A DNA stretch of 64,000 bases from Bacteroidales bacterium (GTDB lineage: Bacteria > Bacteroidota > Bacteroidia > Bacteroidales > UBA932), in contig JAFSSE010000008.1 in the NCBI GenBank assembly GCA_017445755.1, forward strand, positions 1-64,000, in the 5' to 3' direction. Positions 35,564 to 46,700 of this stretch are shown here, in pieces. Position numbers and translations under genes: made by a program. Each line of letters starts with the position of its first letter. The first letter of the stretch is position 1. The notes below the pieces were generated by a model. That model was not told where the DNA came from. It ran no database searches and saw only the letters and a list, made by a program, of their open reading frames with translations.

Positions 35564-38329
35564 ATGAGTGAAGAATGGGATGACATCCCCCGCGAGGAAG
35601 AGTTCCCCGAAGAAGAGGGTGCGGAAGAACTGGTAGAAACCGAAGGTAAGGACGAAGGCCGCTTTGCGAGACTTCTCGGGAGCGACAGCCGGAAGTACAA
35701 GCTCTCCGGAATGTTCAAGGACTGGTTCCTGGACTATTCCTCCTACGTAATCCTCCAGAGGGCGGTACCGCATATCGTGGACGGACTGAAGCCGGTGCAG
35801 CGCCGCGTGCTCCACGCGATGTACCGGATGGATGACGGCCGCTATACCAAGGTCGCGAACATCGTCGGCCAGGCCATGCAGTACCATCCCCACGGCGACG
35901 CCTCCATCCTCGGAGCCCTCGTCCAGCTCGGCCAGAAGGGCTATGTCGTAGATTGCCAGGGAAACTGGGGAAACATCTTGACCGGAGACTCAAATGCAGC
36001 CCCGAGGTACATAGAAGCCCGTCTTTCAAAGTTCGCCAAGGAGGTCGTGTTCGACCCGAAGGTGACGACATGGATGACTTCCTACGACGGAAGAAACCAG
36101 GAACCGACAGAGCTCCCGGTCCGCTTCCCCATTCTCCTCGCCCAGGGAACTGAAGGAATCGCGGTCGGCATGGCCTCGAAGATCCTCCCCCACAACTTCA
36201 ACGAACTCCTTGACGCCTCAATCGCCATCCTGAAGGGCCAGGACTATGAAATCTACCCTGATTTCCCGACCGGGGGCCTTGCGGACTGCTCAAAGTACAA
36301 CGCCGGAAAAAGGGGCGGGACCATCAAGGTCAGGGCCCGTATCGAGAAGGTTGACAAGAACACCATCACAATCACGGAGATTCCCTTCGGAAAGACCTCC
36401 CACCTTCTTATCGACTCCATCCTGAAGGCCAAGGACAAGGGTAAGATCAAGATTAAGAAGATCGAGGACATGACAACCGAGAAGGTGGAAATCATCATCC
36501 ACCTCCCGAACGACGTCTCCCCCGACAAGACAATCGACGCCCTCTATGCCTTTACGGACTGCGAGACAACCATCAACCCCAACGCCTGCGTCATCAAGGA
36601 CGACAAGCCGCAGTTCCTTTCGGTCAATGACATCCTCGAATACGACACCTTCCACACCCGGGAAATCCTCGGCAGGGAGCTGGAGATAAAACTCGGGGAG
36701 CTCGAGGACGAGTGGCACTATACCTCCCTCGAAAGAATCTTCTTCGAAAACCGGATTTACAAGGTTCTGGAACAGGACCAGCTCAGCTGGGAGGAGCAGC
36801 TGGACGACGTATTCTCGAAGATGAAAGAATACCAGGACCTCCTCCACCGGGAAATACTCATGGAAGATATCCTGAAGCTGGTTGAAAAGCCGGTCAGGAA
36901 GATTTCCAAGTTCGACACCAAGGCCCTTGACGAGAAGATTTACGCTATCGAGGACGAGATAAAGGCGATCCGCCATGACCTCGACAACCTTACCGACTAT
37001 ACCATCGAATGGTTCCGGGACCTCAAGAAAAAGTACGGGAAGAATTTCCCACGGCTGACTGAAATAACCTCTTTCGAAACCATCGCGGCTACAAAGGTTG
37101 TCAACAACAACGCCAAGCTCTACGCCAACCTGGAAGAGGGTTTTGTCGGTATCGGGCTCAAGAGGGATGACAACGGAACCTTCATCAGCGAGTGTTCCGA
37201 CCTTTCGGAAATCATCGTTATCGGAAAGGACGGAAAATACCGGGTCACCAAGGTTTCCGACAAGGCCTTCTTCGGTAAGAACCTGCTCTACGTAGGCGTC
37301 TTCAACCGAAACGACGAGAGGACTATCTACAATGTCATCTACCGGATTGGAAAGACCTCGTCTTATTATGCCAAACGCTTCAATATCACATCAGTAACAA
37401 GGGATAAGGAGTACGATATCACGACCGGGGAAAGCGGCTCCGCCATCCTCTGGTTCACCGTCAACCACAACGGGGAGGCGGAAACCGTACGTATCTATCT
37501 CCGCCCGAAGCCGAAGCTGAAAAAGACCCAGCTCGAATACGACTTCTCGACTCTCTCCATCAAGGGAAAGGCCTCCCGCGGCAACCTCGTCTCGAAGAAT
37601 TCCATCCAGAAGATTGTCCTCAAATCCAAGGGAGTAACTACCCTTGGCGGAAAGAACATATGGTACGATCCGGACGTCCAGCGCCTCAACGAGGACGGCC
37701 GAGGCGACCTTGTCGGCGAATTCTCCGGTGAAGACAGGGTTCTCGCCATCTTCTCCGACGGTACCTTCTATACGACGAATTACGACCTCGTCAACAAGTA
37801 TCAGGGCGACGTTATCCGGATTGAAAAGCTGGATACCGGGAAAACCTATACCGTACTCTACTGGGACGGTGGTGCCAAGGCCTTCTATGTCAAGCGTTTC
37901 AGCTTTGCAGAGAGCAACAATACTCCCCTTTCCTTCATCTCCGACGCGAAGGGCTCCCGCCTGGTGGACATATCTGACGACCTCCACCCGCAAATTCTCC
38001 TGACCTTTGGCGGAAAATATGCCCACAGGGAAGGCGAAACCCTTGACGCAGAATCCTTTATCGCGAAAAAGGGACTTACCGCAAAGGGGAAGAAGTGCCA
38101 TGCCTATGACCTCAAGTCCGTAGAATTCGGAGAACCGCTCCACCTCCCGGAGGACGAGGGAGCGGCGAAAGAGCCCGAAATCCCTGCGGAAGAAGTCGTT
38201 GACGTGGATATCGACCTCGTCGAGCCGGATGCCGAAAAGGAGCCGATCGAGCAGACCGGCCAGGCCTCGAAACTCCTCTCCATTGAAGGGGAAGACCCCG
38301 GCGAGCCCATTGACCTGACCCTCTTCTAG
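35564..38329 (+). CDS. parC: DNA topoisomerase IV subunit A
   Basis: This protein of about 921 residues cuts and rejoins DNA to separate daughter chromosomes. The winged-helix active site has the motif AAPRYIEARLS with the catalytic Tyr near residue 149, preceded by QYHPHGDAS. Later are a coiled coil tower and a C-terminal beta-pinwheel with several repeats. The start at 35564 (MSEEWDD) is preferred: it has a purine-rich AGAAAGG before it and avoids overlap with era; 35543 is the alternative. No parE is next to it. Confidence 0.9.
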   Translation: MSEEWDDIPREEEFPEEEGAEELVETEGKDEGRFARLLGSDSRKYKLSGMFKDWFLDYSSYVILQRAVPHIVDGLKPVQRRVLHAMYRMDDGRYTKVANIVGQAMQYHPHGDASILGALVQLGQKGYVVDCQGNWGNILTGDSNAAPRYIEARLSKFAKEVVFDPKVTTWMTSYDGRNQEPTELPVRFPILLAQGTEGIAVGMASKILPHNFNELLDASIAILKGQDYEIYPDFPTGGLADCSKYNAGKRGGTIKVRARIEKVDKNTITITEIPFGKTSHLLIDSILKAKDKGKIKIKKIEDMTTEKVEIIIHLPNDVSPDKTIDALYAFTDCETTINPNACVIKDDKPQFLSVNDILEYDTFHTREILGRELEIKLGELEDEWHYTSLERIFFENRIYKVLEQDQLSWEEQLDDVFSKMKEYQDLLHREILMEDILKLVEKPVRKISKFDTKALDEKIYAIEDEIKAIRHDLDNLTDYTIEWFRDLKKKYGKNFPRLTEITSFETIAATKVVNNNAKLYANLEEGFVGIGLKRDDNGTFISECSDLSEIIVIGKDGKYRVTKVSDKAFFGKNLLYVGVFNRNDERTIYNVIYRIGKTSSYYAKRFNITSVTRDKEYDITTGESGSAILWFTVNHNGEAETVRIYLRPKPKLKKTQLEYDFSTLSIKGKASRGNLVSKNSIQKIVLKSKGVTTLGGKNIWYDPDVQRLNEDGRGDLVGEFSGEDRVLAIFSDGTFYTTNYDLVNKYQGDVIRIEKLDTGKTYTVLYWDGGAKAFYVKRFSFAESNNTPLSFISDAKGSRLVDISDDLHPQILLTFGGKYAHREGETLDAESFIAKKGLTAKGKKCHAYDLKSVEFGEPLHLPEDEGAAKEPEIPAEEVVDVDIDLVEPDAEKEPIEQTGQASKLLSIEGEDPGEPIDLTLF

Positions 38330-38332
38330 CCC

Positions 38333-38839
38333 ATGATCGTTGCGCTCACAGGATTCATGGGAAGCGGTAAAACCACCGTCGGGGCCGCGCTGGCGGACCT
38401 TCTCGGTGTGCGCCATGCCGACCTTGACTCCCTGGTTGAAGCCGCTGAAGGAAAGAGCGTAGGGGAAATATTCTCGTCGGAAGGCGAGAAAAGCTTCCGG
38501 ACCCTTGAGCTGAAATATCTGAGGCGCTTTCTTGAGAAAGGGGGCGATGCCGTCCTCTCCCTTGGCGGAGGAACCCTCATGACGCCCGGGGCGGCAGCCC
38601 TGATCCGGGAAAAGGCCCTCTGCATCTACCTGAAAACCTCTCCGGAAACCCTTTCAGAGCGTCTCCGCCCGGAAGCCGGCTCCAGGCCGCTTCTTAAGGG
38701 CGCTCCGCTCGAGGAAAGGATTTCCTCCCTCCTATCGGAGCGGGAAGCCATATACGAAAAGTGCGCCGACGCCGTCGTCGCGACCGACTCTCTCACCCCT
38801 GAAGAAATTGCCGAAGAAATCGTCCTGCTTTGCCTATGA
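38333..38839 (+). CDS. aroK: Shikimate kinase
   Basis: This 168-residue enzyme phosphorylates shikimate in aromatic amino-acid synthesis. The P-loop is GFMGSGKTT (7-15), followed by the DLD substrate motif and the SLGGGT motif, then a RPLL lid. It starts 3 bp after parC. Its stop overlaps the rsgA start by 4 bp. Confidence 0.94.
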   Translation: MIVALTGFMGSGKTTVGAALADLLGVRHADLDSLVEAAEGKSVGEIFSSEGEKSFRTLELKYLRRFLEKGGDAVLSLGGGTLMTPGAAALIREKALCIYLKTSPETLSERLRPEAGSRPLLKGAPLEERISSLLSEREAIYEKCADAVVATDSLTPEEIAEEIVLLCL

Positions 38840-39759
38840 GCGGAATTGCAACAGTGGTAAAGAATGCCGGCAGCCATTATATGCTGACCGAGCTCCCGGA
38901 GTGGAAGGTCTTTCCGGCCGTCCTAAGGGGCCGGATTCGCCTGAAGGGAGCTACGACGACTAATCCGGTTGCAGTCGGCGACCGGGTCCGGTATGAAAAA
39001 GACGGGGAGACCTTTGTCATAACAGAGGTGCTTCCGAGGCAGAATTACCTTATCCGCCGCTCTACAAACCTTTCCAGGCAGAACCATATTATCGCCGCCA
39101 ATATCGACAGGGCATGGATAATCGTTTCGCTCTATTTTCCCGAGGTGAAACTTCCACTTCTCGACAGGATTCTCGTAACCTGCGGCTGTTATGGCATCCC
39201 CGCGACAGTCGTCCTTTCCAAAACGGACCTCTACAGGAAAGAGGACCCGGAAGGCATCGCTTCCCTGAGGAGAATATATGAAGGAGCCGGCTACGAAGTC
39301 ATTGAAACCTCAACCCTCACCGGCGAAGGGATAGACCTCATAAGGGAACGGTGCAAGGGCGCGGTTAACCTGTTTTCAGGTGAATCCGGAGTCGGCAAGT
39401 CATCCCTTATCCGCGCGATAGACCCCTCCCTTGACCCGAAGGTCGGCGATATCTCCCTGGCCCATCTCCAGGGGAAACACACGACCTCCCTCTATGAAAT
39501 GTACCGGATATCCTCCGGAGGATACATTATCGACAGCCCCGGAATCCGCGGCTTCGGCCTCGTGGACCTCGAAAAGGAGGAAATCGCCAAGTACTTCCCC
39601 GAAATGCTCGCCGCCTCGGAGGGCTGCCGCTTCACTCCCTGCACCCACACCCATGAACCCGGCTGTGCCGTCAAGGCGGCCCTGGAGGCCGGGAAAATCA
39701 GCCCCGAAAGGTACAATTCCTATCTCGGGATGCTGGAAGAAGACAAGAAGTTCCGATGA
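38836..39759 (+). CDS. rsgA: Small ribosomal subunit GTPase RsgA
   Basis: This 307-residue protein is a circularly permuted GTPase that checks late 30S maturation. An OB-fold opens it; G4 SKTD (128-131) comes before G1 GESGVGKS (182-189) and G3 DSPG (233-236), which proves the permutation. A zinc-binding region follows with C264, C269, H271/H273, and C277. The ATG at 38836 is chosen (ATGA overlap with aroK). The stop overlaps the MATE start by 4 bp. Confidence 0.95.
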   Translation: MSGIATVVKNAGSHYMLTELPEWKVFPAVLRGRIRLKGATTTNPVAVGDRVRYEKDGETFVITEVLPRQNYLIRRSTNLSRQNHIIAANIDRAWIIVSLYFPEVKLPLLDRILVTCGCYGIPATVVLSKTDLYRKEDPEGIASLRRIYEGAGYEVIETSTLTGEGIDLIRERCKGAVNLFSGESGVGKSSLIRAIDPSLDPKVGDISLAHLQGKHTTSLYEMYRISSGGYIIDSPGIRGFGLVDLEKEEIAKYFPEMLAASEGCRFTPCTHTHEPGCAVKAALEAGKISPERYNSYLGMLEEDKKFR

Positions 39760-41177
39760 GAAAGACAAGAAGGGAGATCCTTTCCCTGGCGGGGCCGAGC
39801 ATTCTCGCCAATCTGACCGTTCCCCTTGTCGGGCTCGTGGACACGGCTATCAGCGGCCACCTCGGCTCCCTCTCCGAGAGCGAGGGCTTCTCCGGCGCCG
39901 CCCTAATCGGGGGCATCGCCATCGGGACCATGCTCTTCAATCTCCTCTACTGGAATTTTTCCTTCCTGCGAACGGGGACGGGCGGGGTGACCGCCCAGGC
40001 GTACGGGGAGGAATGCTCCGGAAAAGGAGGGGGAAACGGGCGTAGAACAGCTTCAATCCTGCTCCGGTCCCTTACCATTGCAATCCTTTCCGGAATCGCC
40101 CTGATTGCGCTGCAATGGGTTTTTATTCAGGCGGCCTTCTTCTTTGTAAAGACCGGCGAGGACGTCCGTCTCCTCGCAACGAGATACTTTTATATCCGAA
40201 TCTGGGCCGCTCCCGCGACCCTATCCCTCTTTGCCCTTAAGGGCTGGTTCATAGGGATGCAGGATACCGTCCGACCGATGCTGACGGATATAATTGTAAC
40301 CGCGGTCAATATTGCGGGAAGCATCTTCCTCGCCTTCGGAAAACCCGCCCTCGGCTTCGACGGAATCGCCCTCGGAACGGTCATAGCCCAGTGGACGGGC
40401 CTTGCCGCAGCCATCGTCCTGCTCGCAAACGGCTACGGGAAAACAGCCCTCCGGGAAATAAGATGGCAGGATTTGAAGACCCTTTTCTCCGACCGGAAGG
40501 AAACTGCGCGGTTCTTCTCCCTCAACCGGGACCTTTTCTTCCGCTCCCTCGGGATGATAGCAGTTTATATCGGTTTCACGACCATCTCCGCCCGCTTCGG
40601 AGACCTTCTCCTTTCGGTCGGGACTATCCTGATGCAGCTTCTGATGGTTTTTTCATACTTTACCGACGGTTTCGCCTATGCCGGTGAGGCGCTTACTGGA
40701 AAATATATCGGCATGGGCGACCGTGAAGGGCTCAGAAGCAGCATCAGGGGCGTTTTCGCCTGGAGCATGGGGATAGCGGTCGGTTTCCTGTTCGTTTACG
40801 CCGCCGCTGGAGTTCCGATGCTCCAGCTGATGACCTCCGACGAGGCCGTTGTCGCCGAAGGGACGAAATACCTCCCCTGGCTTCTTGTGATGCCGCTTCT
40901 CGGCTGTCCCGCCTTCACATGGGACGGAATCTACGCCGGGGCGGTCAGAACCCGCGACATGATGCTCTCGGTAGTCCTTTCCGCCCTTGGGTTTTTCCTT
41001 TTCTGGGCCCTTGGAATCCACTTTTTCGGGGCCCGTGTCCCCTCCGGCCTTACTGCCGGGGAATGGGCCCTCCACATCCTTCTCGCGGCATATTTTATCC
41101 ATCTTCTCATCCGCACCGCCTACCTCAGCGCCCGTGCCGGTAATTTAACCTGCCCTCTTACGGGTAGGTTGGCGTAA
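39756..41177 (+). CDS. MATE family efflux transporter (DinF-like)
   Basis: This 473-residue inner-membrane protein has twelve predicted helices in two repeats; the DinF group is suggested by LAGPSILANLTVPLVGLVDT at the start and GMQDTVRPM after helix 5. MATE pumps export drugs or metabolites in exchange for Na+ or H+. Its start overlaps rsgA by 4 bp. A terminator hairpin follows its stop at 41188-41213. Confidence 0.9.
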   Translation: MRKTRREILSLAGPSILANLTVPLVGLVDTAISGHLGSLSESEGFSGAALIGGIAIGTMLFNLLYWNFSFLRTGTGGVTAQAYGEECSGKGGGNGRRTASILLRSLTIAILSGIALIALQWVFIQAAFFFVKTGEDVRLLATRYFYIRIWAAPATLSLFALKGWFIGMQDTVRPMLTDIIVTAVNIAGSIFLAFGKPALGFDGIALGTVIAQWTGLAAAIVLLANGYGKTALREIRWQDLKTLFSDRKETARFFSLNRDLFFRSLGMIAVYIGFTTISARFGDLLLSVGTILMQLLMVFSYFTDGFAYAGEALTGKYIGMGDREGLRSSIRGVFAWSMGIAVGFLFVYAAAGVPMLQLMTSDEAVVAEGTKYLPWLLVMPLLGCPAFTWDGIYAGAVRTRDMMLSVVLSALGFFLFWALGIHFFGARVPSGLTAGEWALHILLAAYFIHLLIRTAYLSARAGNLTCPLTGRLA

Positions 41178-41187
41178 AAAGACGAAA

Positions 41188-41213
41188 GAGGGCGGCCCTG
41201 AAGGGTCGCCCTC
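41188..41213. terminator. Bidirectional-type terminator hairpin
   Basis: A 12-bp GC-rich stem (arms 41188-41199 and 41202-41213, one G-T pair) lies between converging genes. On the minus strand it is followed by CTTTCGTCTTTTT, so it should end the left SusCD operon; the plus side has no strong T run, yet it may also slow read-through from the MATE gene. Confidence 0.65.
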
Positions 41214-41237
41214 GAGTAGAAATGAAAATTCAATCGC

Positions 41238-42086
41238 TTATGAAGCAGGAGTGAAGGTGTCCGTTGCATATCCTAGACTTCCTGCGGAAACATACCACTG
41301 GTTCCAGAGACTGACTGCAAAGGTTGTCAGATTAATATATGACTGCCCGTAAGTGTAGGAATCATAATCGTTCTGCCAAGTACCGACGTCACGGACGAAG
41401 ATAGCTCCATAAGAGCCATACTCGAAAGGAGTGGCTGCGGACGGAACACGGACACTCTGATAGTTATCGTAAATCGGTTCCTCGTACTCCCACAGAGTCA
41501 GGTCATAACCATTTCCAAGGGCATTCTTGATTCTCCAACGGCCTTCGTCGTTTTCACATTTCTGGAGCACGGCGGTAGTTGAGAGGGTTGCGCTTCCGGC
41601 AAGAGTGACAATTGTCGCCCTTCCGGTAGCATAAGTACCGGTCGCCTTGTCTGTCCACTTGAGTCCCTTGAAATACTGGGTCCTCGCATCGGTCAGATTG
41701 CCCTTGGCATCAGTTCCTACGGCCGTGATAAAGAAGGATCCGGCAAGTCCCGTGATGACGACATCCTGGACTTTACCGCCCGCATCGGCGAGTTTCGTTC
41801 CTTCGGATACGACCTTCTTGGCATATGCTTCCTCGCCCTGGGCAGCAACGTAGCTGTTTACTGCCGCGGTATCTTCTACAAGATAGTAGACATCCGCCAC
41901 ATTCTTGTTGGCCGCAAAGCGGATCTGTACGTCATTGTCGACATTGTATTCGGAAGACGGGGTGTACTGATAAGTGGTAAGGACAGCTTTGCTGTCATTC
42001 CCCGGAACCGTACCCTGCTCCTTCTCGCAGGAAGATGCGAGAAGGGCAATAGTAGCGGATGCTATGATATATAAGTACTTTTTCAT
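41238..42086 (-). CDS. Lipoprotein, third gene of left SusCD operon
   Basis: This 282-residue lipoprotein has lipobox LASSC (Cys20) followed by EKEQG, which fits surface lipoprotein export. Residues 30-140 look like a beta-sandwich (Ig-like); the last half is beta-rich with many aromatic residues (YDSYTYGQSYINL), as in carbohydrate-binding proteins. I do not recognise a specific family. It lies 12 bp after susD, the place for a SusE-type surface binding protein. Confidence 0.6.
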   Translation of the reverse strand: MKKYLYIIASATIALLASSCEKEQGTVPGNDSKAVLTTYQYTPSSEYNVDNDVQIRFAANKNVADVYYLVEDTAAVNSYVAAQGEEAYAKKVVSEGTKLADAGGKVQDVVITGLAGSFFITAVGTDAKGNLTDARTQYFKGLKWTDKATGTYATGRATIVTLAGSATLSTTAVLQKCENDEGRWRIKNALGNGYDLTLWEYEEPIYDNYQSVRVPSAATPFEYGSYGAIFVRDVGTWQNDYDSYTYGQSYINLTTFAVSLWNQWYVSAGSLGYATDTFTPAS

Positions 42087-42098
42087 GGTCTTTCTGTA

Positions 42099-43778
42099 TT
42101 AGAAGGTATATTCAGGGGAATCACCGTCCGGCATCTTGGGATCCGGGTTGTTGGTACAGGCCGTATTGTAGTTGGTTTCGGTCTGGACAATGCAGATATT
42201 CATCCACTCGGGAGTAATATCGGAGTTGTAGCGGTAACCTTCGATGTGGTTGGTATTCTTATAACTACGGATAATACCCTTCTGGAGACGCTTGATATCC
42301 TTGGTCGCAAGACCTTCGCCCCAGAACTCTACCCTGCGCTGCCACCACACTTCGTTGAGGAACTGGGAGGTGGAGGTGTTGCCATAGGAATCGGTATGCG
42401 TTCCATAGGTATAGGAAGCATCACGGGTCTTCGCAAATGCGGTAAGCTTCGCGATACCGTCGGCCTCGTTGAGACGGCCTGCAGCTTCGGCCTCAATGAG
42501 GACCATTTCCTCGACCCTCATGAAAGGAACCGCAACGGTAAAGCCAATATACTGGTTGTTCCTACCGGCGTCTCCTCCGTTCGGACGGAATTTGAGCTCG
42601 AGTCCTCCGACTGCGTCATATCCATCGACATTGTGACCACACGCATATATCCATGCAGGATAATTAGAATAAGCTGCAAGGGCCGTAATGGCATCCGTCT
42701 TACTCATATCGTCGATTGCGAAGTCGACAAAGCACTTCTTCCGGAAGTCGGTCGCAGGAATAGTTTCGTAGAGATGACGGTCGATAAGGAAGGGCTGGCC
42801 GTAATTGGCAGCATATCCGCAGCCGGAAACAGTTACATCCGGGTTGATTTCGATAATCATCATAGAGCCCCAAGAAGAGTCCCCATCATTGATCTGGATG
42901 CAAGGATCGTCGCTCTTGTACGTAGCACCGAACATCCAGGAAGAGGTCGGAGTATTGAATCCCGTATCCCAGTTAGTATAGGTGGCTTCGTCCATTACGG
43001 TATAACCCACCTGAGCTTTCTGGGCATATTCGACGGCCTTTGCCCACTCTCCCATAAGAAGATAGGCACGGGCCTTGAGGCCAAAGACTACCGACTGGTC
43101 GGGGGTATAGACGTCTGTACGCACATAGCCGTCGAGATAAGTCTCCGCCTTGTCGAGGTCGGAAATAATCTGGGCATAGATCTCCTCGTTAGTCGCACGG
43201 GGATTCTTAAGCATGTCACTGACTTCCGTGGTCTCGATAACGAGCGGAACGGTCTCCGATGTCTTGTCCTCGGTATACGGCTTCTGGGCGAACATCTGGG
43301 CAAGATCCATGTAGAAGAAGGCCCTCAGGGCAAGAGCCATACCGGCACCTACCTTCTTATCATCAGCCGGCTCCTCTCCGGCGAGGGAAAGGACGGTGTT
43401 GCAGTTGTTGATCCAGCCGTAGAAATAGGTCCAGGGAAGCTGGGAGAAACGGTAGGACGGTCCGAGATACTGGACGGTATACCAGTAAGTATACCAGTTC
43501 TGGTAAGGATAGACAACGTCCTGACCCATGACATCCCACTCCAGGAAGAAGGCCGGATATCCGAAATCATAAACGTATTTATTGCTGTTACCTCCGTAAA
43601 CGAACTGACCGACGAGACTCGAAGTAAGGGCATCCACAAAGAGATCGAAGGATCCCGGTGCGTTTGCGGCCTGCTCCGTAGTAGCGATGTTGTTCTGAGG
43701 ATTGATTTCCTTAATGCAGGAGACAGTCAGCGTAAGGGCGGCTGCAGCTGCGATAAGCAATTTTACTGTATTTTTCAT
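42099..43778 (-). CDS. SusD/RagB lipoprotein, left phase-variable operon
   Basis: This 559-residue SusD-like lipoprotein has lipobox TLTVSC (Cys21). It shows the TPR-like GMALALRAFFYMDLAQMFAQ segment and the C-terminal NEVWWQRRVEFWGEGL region found in one branch of SusD proteins. It should cap the partner SusC encoded 20 bp upstream. Similar motifs (LYRELELWGEG) in the right-hand SusD show that the two belong to one subfamily, even if they are clearly different in sequence. Confidence 0.92.
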   Translation of the reverse strand: MKNTVKLLIAAAAALTLTVSCIKEINPQNNIATTEQAANAPGSFDLFVDALTSSLVGQFVYGGNSNKYVYDFGYPAFFLEWDVMGQDVVYPYQNWYTYWYTVQYLGPSYRFSQLPWTYFYGWINNCNTVLSLAGEEPADDKKVGAGMALALRAFFYMDLAQMFAQKPYTEDKTSETVPLVIETTEVSDMLKNPRATNEEIYAQIISDLDKAETYLDGYVRTDVYTPDQSVVFGLKARAYLLMGEWAKAVEYAQKAQVGYTVMDEATYTNWDTGFNTPTSSWMFGATYKSDDPCIQINDGDSSWGSMMIIEINPDVTVSGCGYAANYGQPFLIDRHLYETIPATDFRKKCFVDFAIDDMSKTDAITALAAYSNYPAWIYACGHNVDGYDAVGGLELKFRPNGGDAGRNNQYIGFTVAVPFMRVEEMVLIEAEAAGRLNEADGIAKLTAFAKTRDASYTYGTHTDSYGNTSTSQFLNEVWWQRRVEFWGEGLATKDIKRLQKGIIRSYKNTNHIEGYRYNSDITPEWMNICIVQTETNYNTACTNNPDPKMPDGDSPEYTF

Positions 43779-43798
43779 ATTCTTTTCTCCTCCTTAAA

Positions 43799-46700
43799 TT
43801 AGAAAGTCAACTGGATACCGCCAGAGATGGTCCGAACAGGAGAATAGACGTTCATCGAGTTGGCAGACTGGAAAGAGTAGCGCGGGTCGAGACCCTTGCG
43901 TGCAGAGAAGAATCCGAGGTTCTCACCCATCACATAGACGCGTGCCCGGGAGATGTACTTGTTGATTGCCGCAATCCTGTTGACCGGAAGGGTGTATCCT
44001 GCGGAGAAGGACTGGAAGTTGAGATAACTTGCGTCTGTCAGGAAACGGTCGGAACCGTAGGCGGCATACGTATCAAGATACTGCCAGCGGGGAATGTTGC
44101 TGGAGGTATTGTCGAAACTCCATGCCTTGGCATAGTCTACGTGGAAAGTATGACCGGCATCTGACTGGGAGGTGCCAGGAGTCATGAGGTAGGCATAACG
44201 GCTGTCGTAGATCTTGCCGCCGATCTGGTAGTCGAAGCTCGCATTGAAATCGAAGGAACCGATACGGAGCGAAGTGCTGAGACCGCCGAAGGCAACAGGC
44301 ATCGTGGTACCGCATTCATAGCGGGAGGCCTCACCAATATCGGTGGTGGTGCCGGATTTCTTGGTTCCGGGCTTGTTAATCGTGTTGGAGCTGGCTTTTC
44401 CGGCAGGGCTCAGGTCTTCGTCATAGTAGTAGAGCGCCTGACCGGTCTCGTCCACACCTGCATAAGCATAAGTCATGTAGTTGCGGAGCGGGCCGCCGAC
44501 CTTGTACCAGAAGGGGGATTCGAAGAAACCGCCGTTCTCGGTAATCTTCTGCTCGGGAAGAGAGACGATCTTCGTGGCGTTGTGGGAAATGTTGAAGTTG
44601 ACGTCCCACTGGATCTTCTGCGTCCTGATAAGGGCTGCGTTCAAGCTTAACTCAATACCGCGGTTGGCGATGTCACCGACGTTGCCATAGTATCCACGGG
44701 TACCGGAGGACTCAGGGATGGAAATCCAGAAGAGCTGGTCTGTGGTCAGCTTGTTGTAGAGGTCGAGGGCACCGGAAAGGCGGCCGCGAAGGACGCTGAA
44801 CTCGACACCGACGTTCATGTTCGTCAGGGTTTCCCAGGAAATATTCGGGTTACCTTTACGATAGAAGGAAGGAGCCATCGAGGTATCGCCGGACTTGTCG
44901 ATGCTGTAGAGGTCGACATAGGCCCAGTTGCCGATACCGTCGTTACCCTGCTGTCCGATGGAGGCCTTAAGTTTCAGGATGTCCAGCCAGGAGGAGGTCG
45001 AGGTCATGAAGTTCTCCTTGGAGAGAATCCATGCGCCGCCGACGGACCAGAAGTTACCCCAGCGGTGATCCGGATCGAAACGCGAGGAAGCGTCACGGCG
45101 GAAGGAACCGGAGACATAGTACTTGTCAGCATAGTCATAGTTGACGGAAGCGAAGTAACCTTCGACGTTATATCCGGTGGAATAGGAAGTGGTTCCGCTG
45201 TTGAGAACAGTCGCAAAAGCGGCGATTTCAGGAATCTCAGGAGAGAATCCGCCCTGGGCCGTCGCCTCGAGATACTTGGTCGCCGTATTGTAATACTCGT
45301 GGCCGAGGATGGCGCTGATATTGTTCTCTCCGAAAGACTTAGTGTAATTGAGAGTCTGGATGTTGTTGGTACGGAGCGTATTGCTCATGTACTTGTTCAG
45401 TTCTCCGTTTACACCGGCTTTAGGGCCGTAGTAGCAGTTCTCATAATCGGAAAAGTCGGTAAGACCGAGGATGGCGGTGGAGCTGATGTTGAGCTTGAGA
45501 TTTTCCGTGAAGGCGATCTCAGCGTTCATGCTGCCGTTCATCTGGTTTCCAATCGAATAGACCTTGTTGTAGCGGTTGCTTCCGAACGGGTTACCGGTCT
45601 GGAGGAAGGCACGGCCGAGTCCGACATAACCGCCGGATGGAGTACCGTAGTCATATGCCGGATTACCGAATTCGTCGGTCTTGATGATCGGATTCCCGTT
45701 CTCGTCCAGGATGCGCACAACGATCGGGTAGATCGGGGCGATCATGGAGGTATAGTACATAAGGTTCGTAGAACTGTACTCAGAGGAACTCATATTCGGG
45801 TTCGAAGTAGTCTGGGAATGGGTGTAGGAAACGTTTCCACCGATCTTCAGCCACTTCTTGGCCTGGTAGTCAGCTTTCAGGCGGGCGGTGAGACGCTCAT
45901 AACCGGAGTACTCGATAATACCGTCCTCATTGAGGTAGCCGACCGATGCGTAATAAGAACCGCGGTCATTGCCGCCGTTCACGCTGACATTGTACTCCTT
46001 GCGGACTGCATTCTTGTAAGCAGCATCCTGCCAGTTGTCGGGCGTAAGATAATAGGTATTCCCATCAGAGGCGGTATACTGATAACCGAGAGTCGCTTCG
46101 GGATTGAGCTTTCCGTCAGTCCCGATGAGGAGAGAACTCTTGGCAGTGTCCGGAATCGTGTAAACCTGGTAACCGAGATTGGTCAGGGTTGCTTTGTTCG
46201 CGCTTACATTGGCCGCAGCGGCATCCTGGCCCTGTCCGAAGAAGTAGTAGTTGTACATCTGGGCATAGTAGGCCTCATAGTAAGCACCCGGGTCAGTAAT
46301 CGTCTCGTAATCCTGGACAGCGCGGGAGTTGATACCCCAGCGGACGTCCACATTGACGATCGCATCCTTGCTCTTGGAACGCTTCGTGGTAACGAGGATG
46401 ACACCTGCGGCACCGCGGGCTCCGTAAAGGGCGGCCGAAGCAGCATCCTTCAGAACGGTAACGGACTCGATATCGCTCTGAGGGATGTTAGTCAGAGAGG
46501 CGGAGTAAGGAGCGCCATCGACGATGATCAGCGGTTCGGTATCGGCATACATGGAGTTGATACCGCGGATGCTGATGCTACCCGCTCCGGCACCAGGAGC
46601 ACCGGATGCTCCCCTGATCTGGAGACCAGGAACCGAGCCGACGAGGGCGTTGGTAACATTCGAAGTCTGGCGCTTCTGGAGGTCGTCCGACTTTACGACA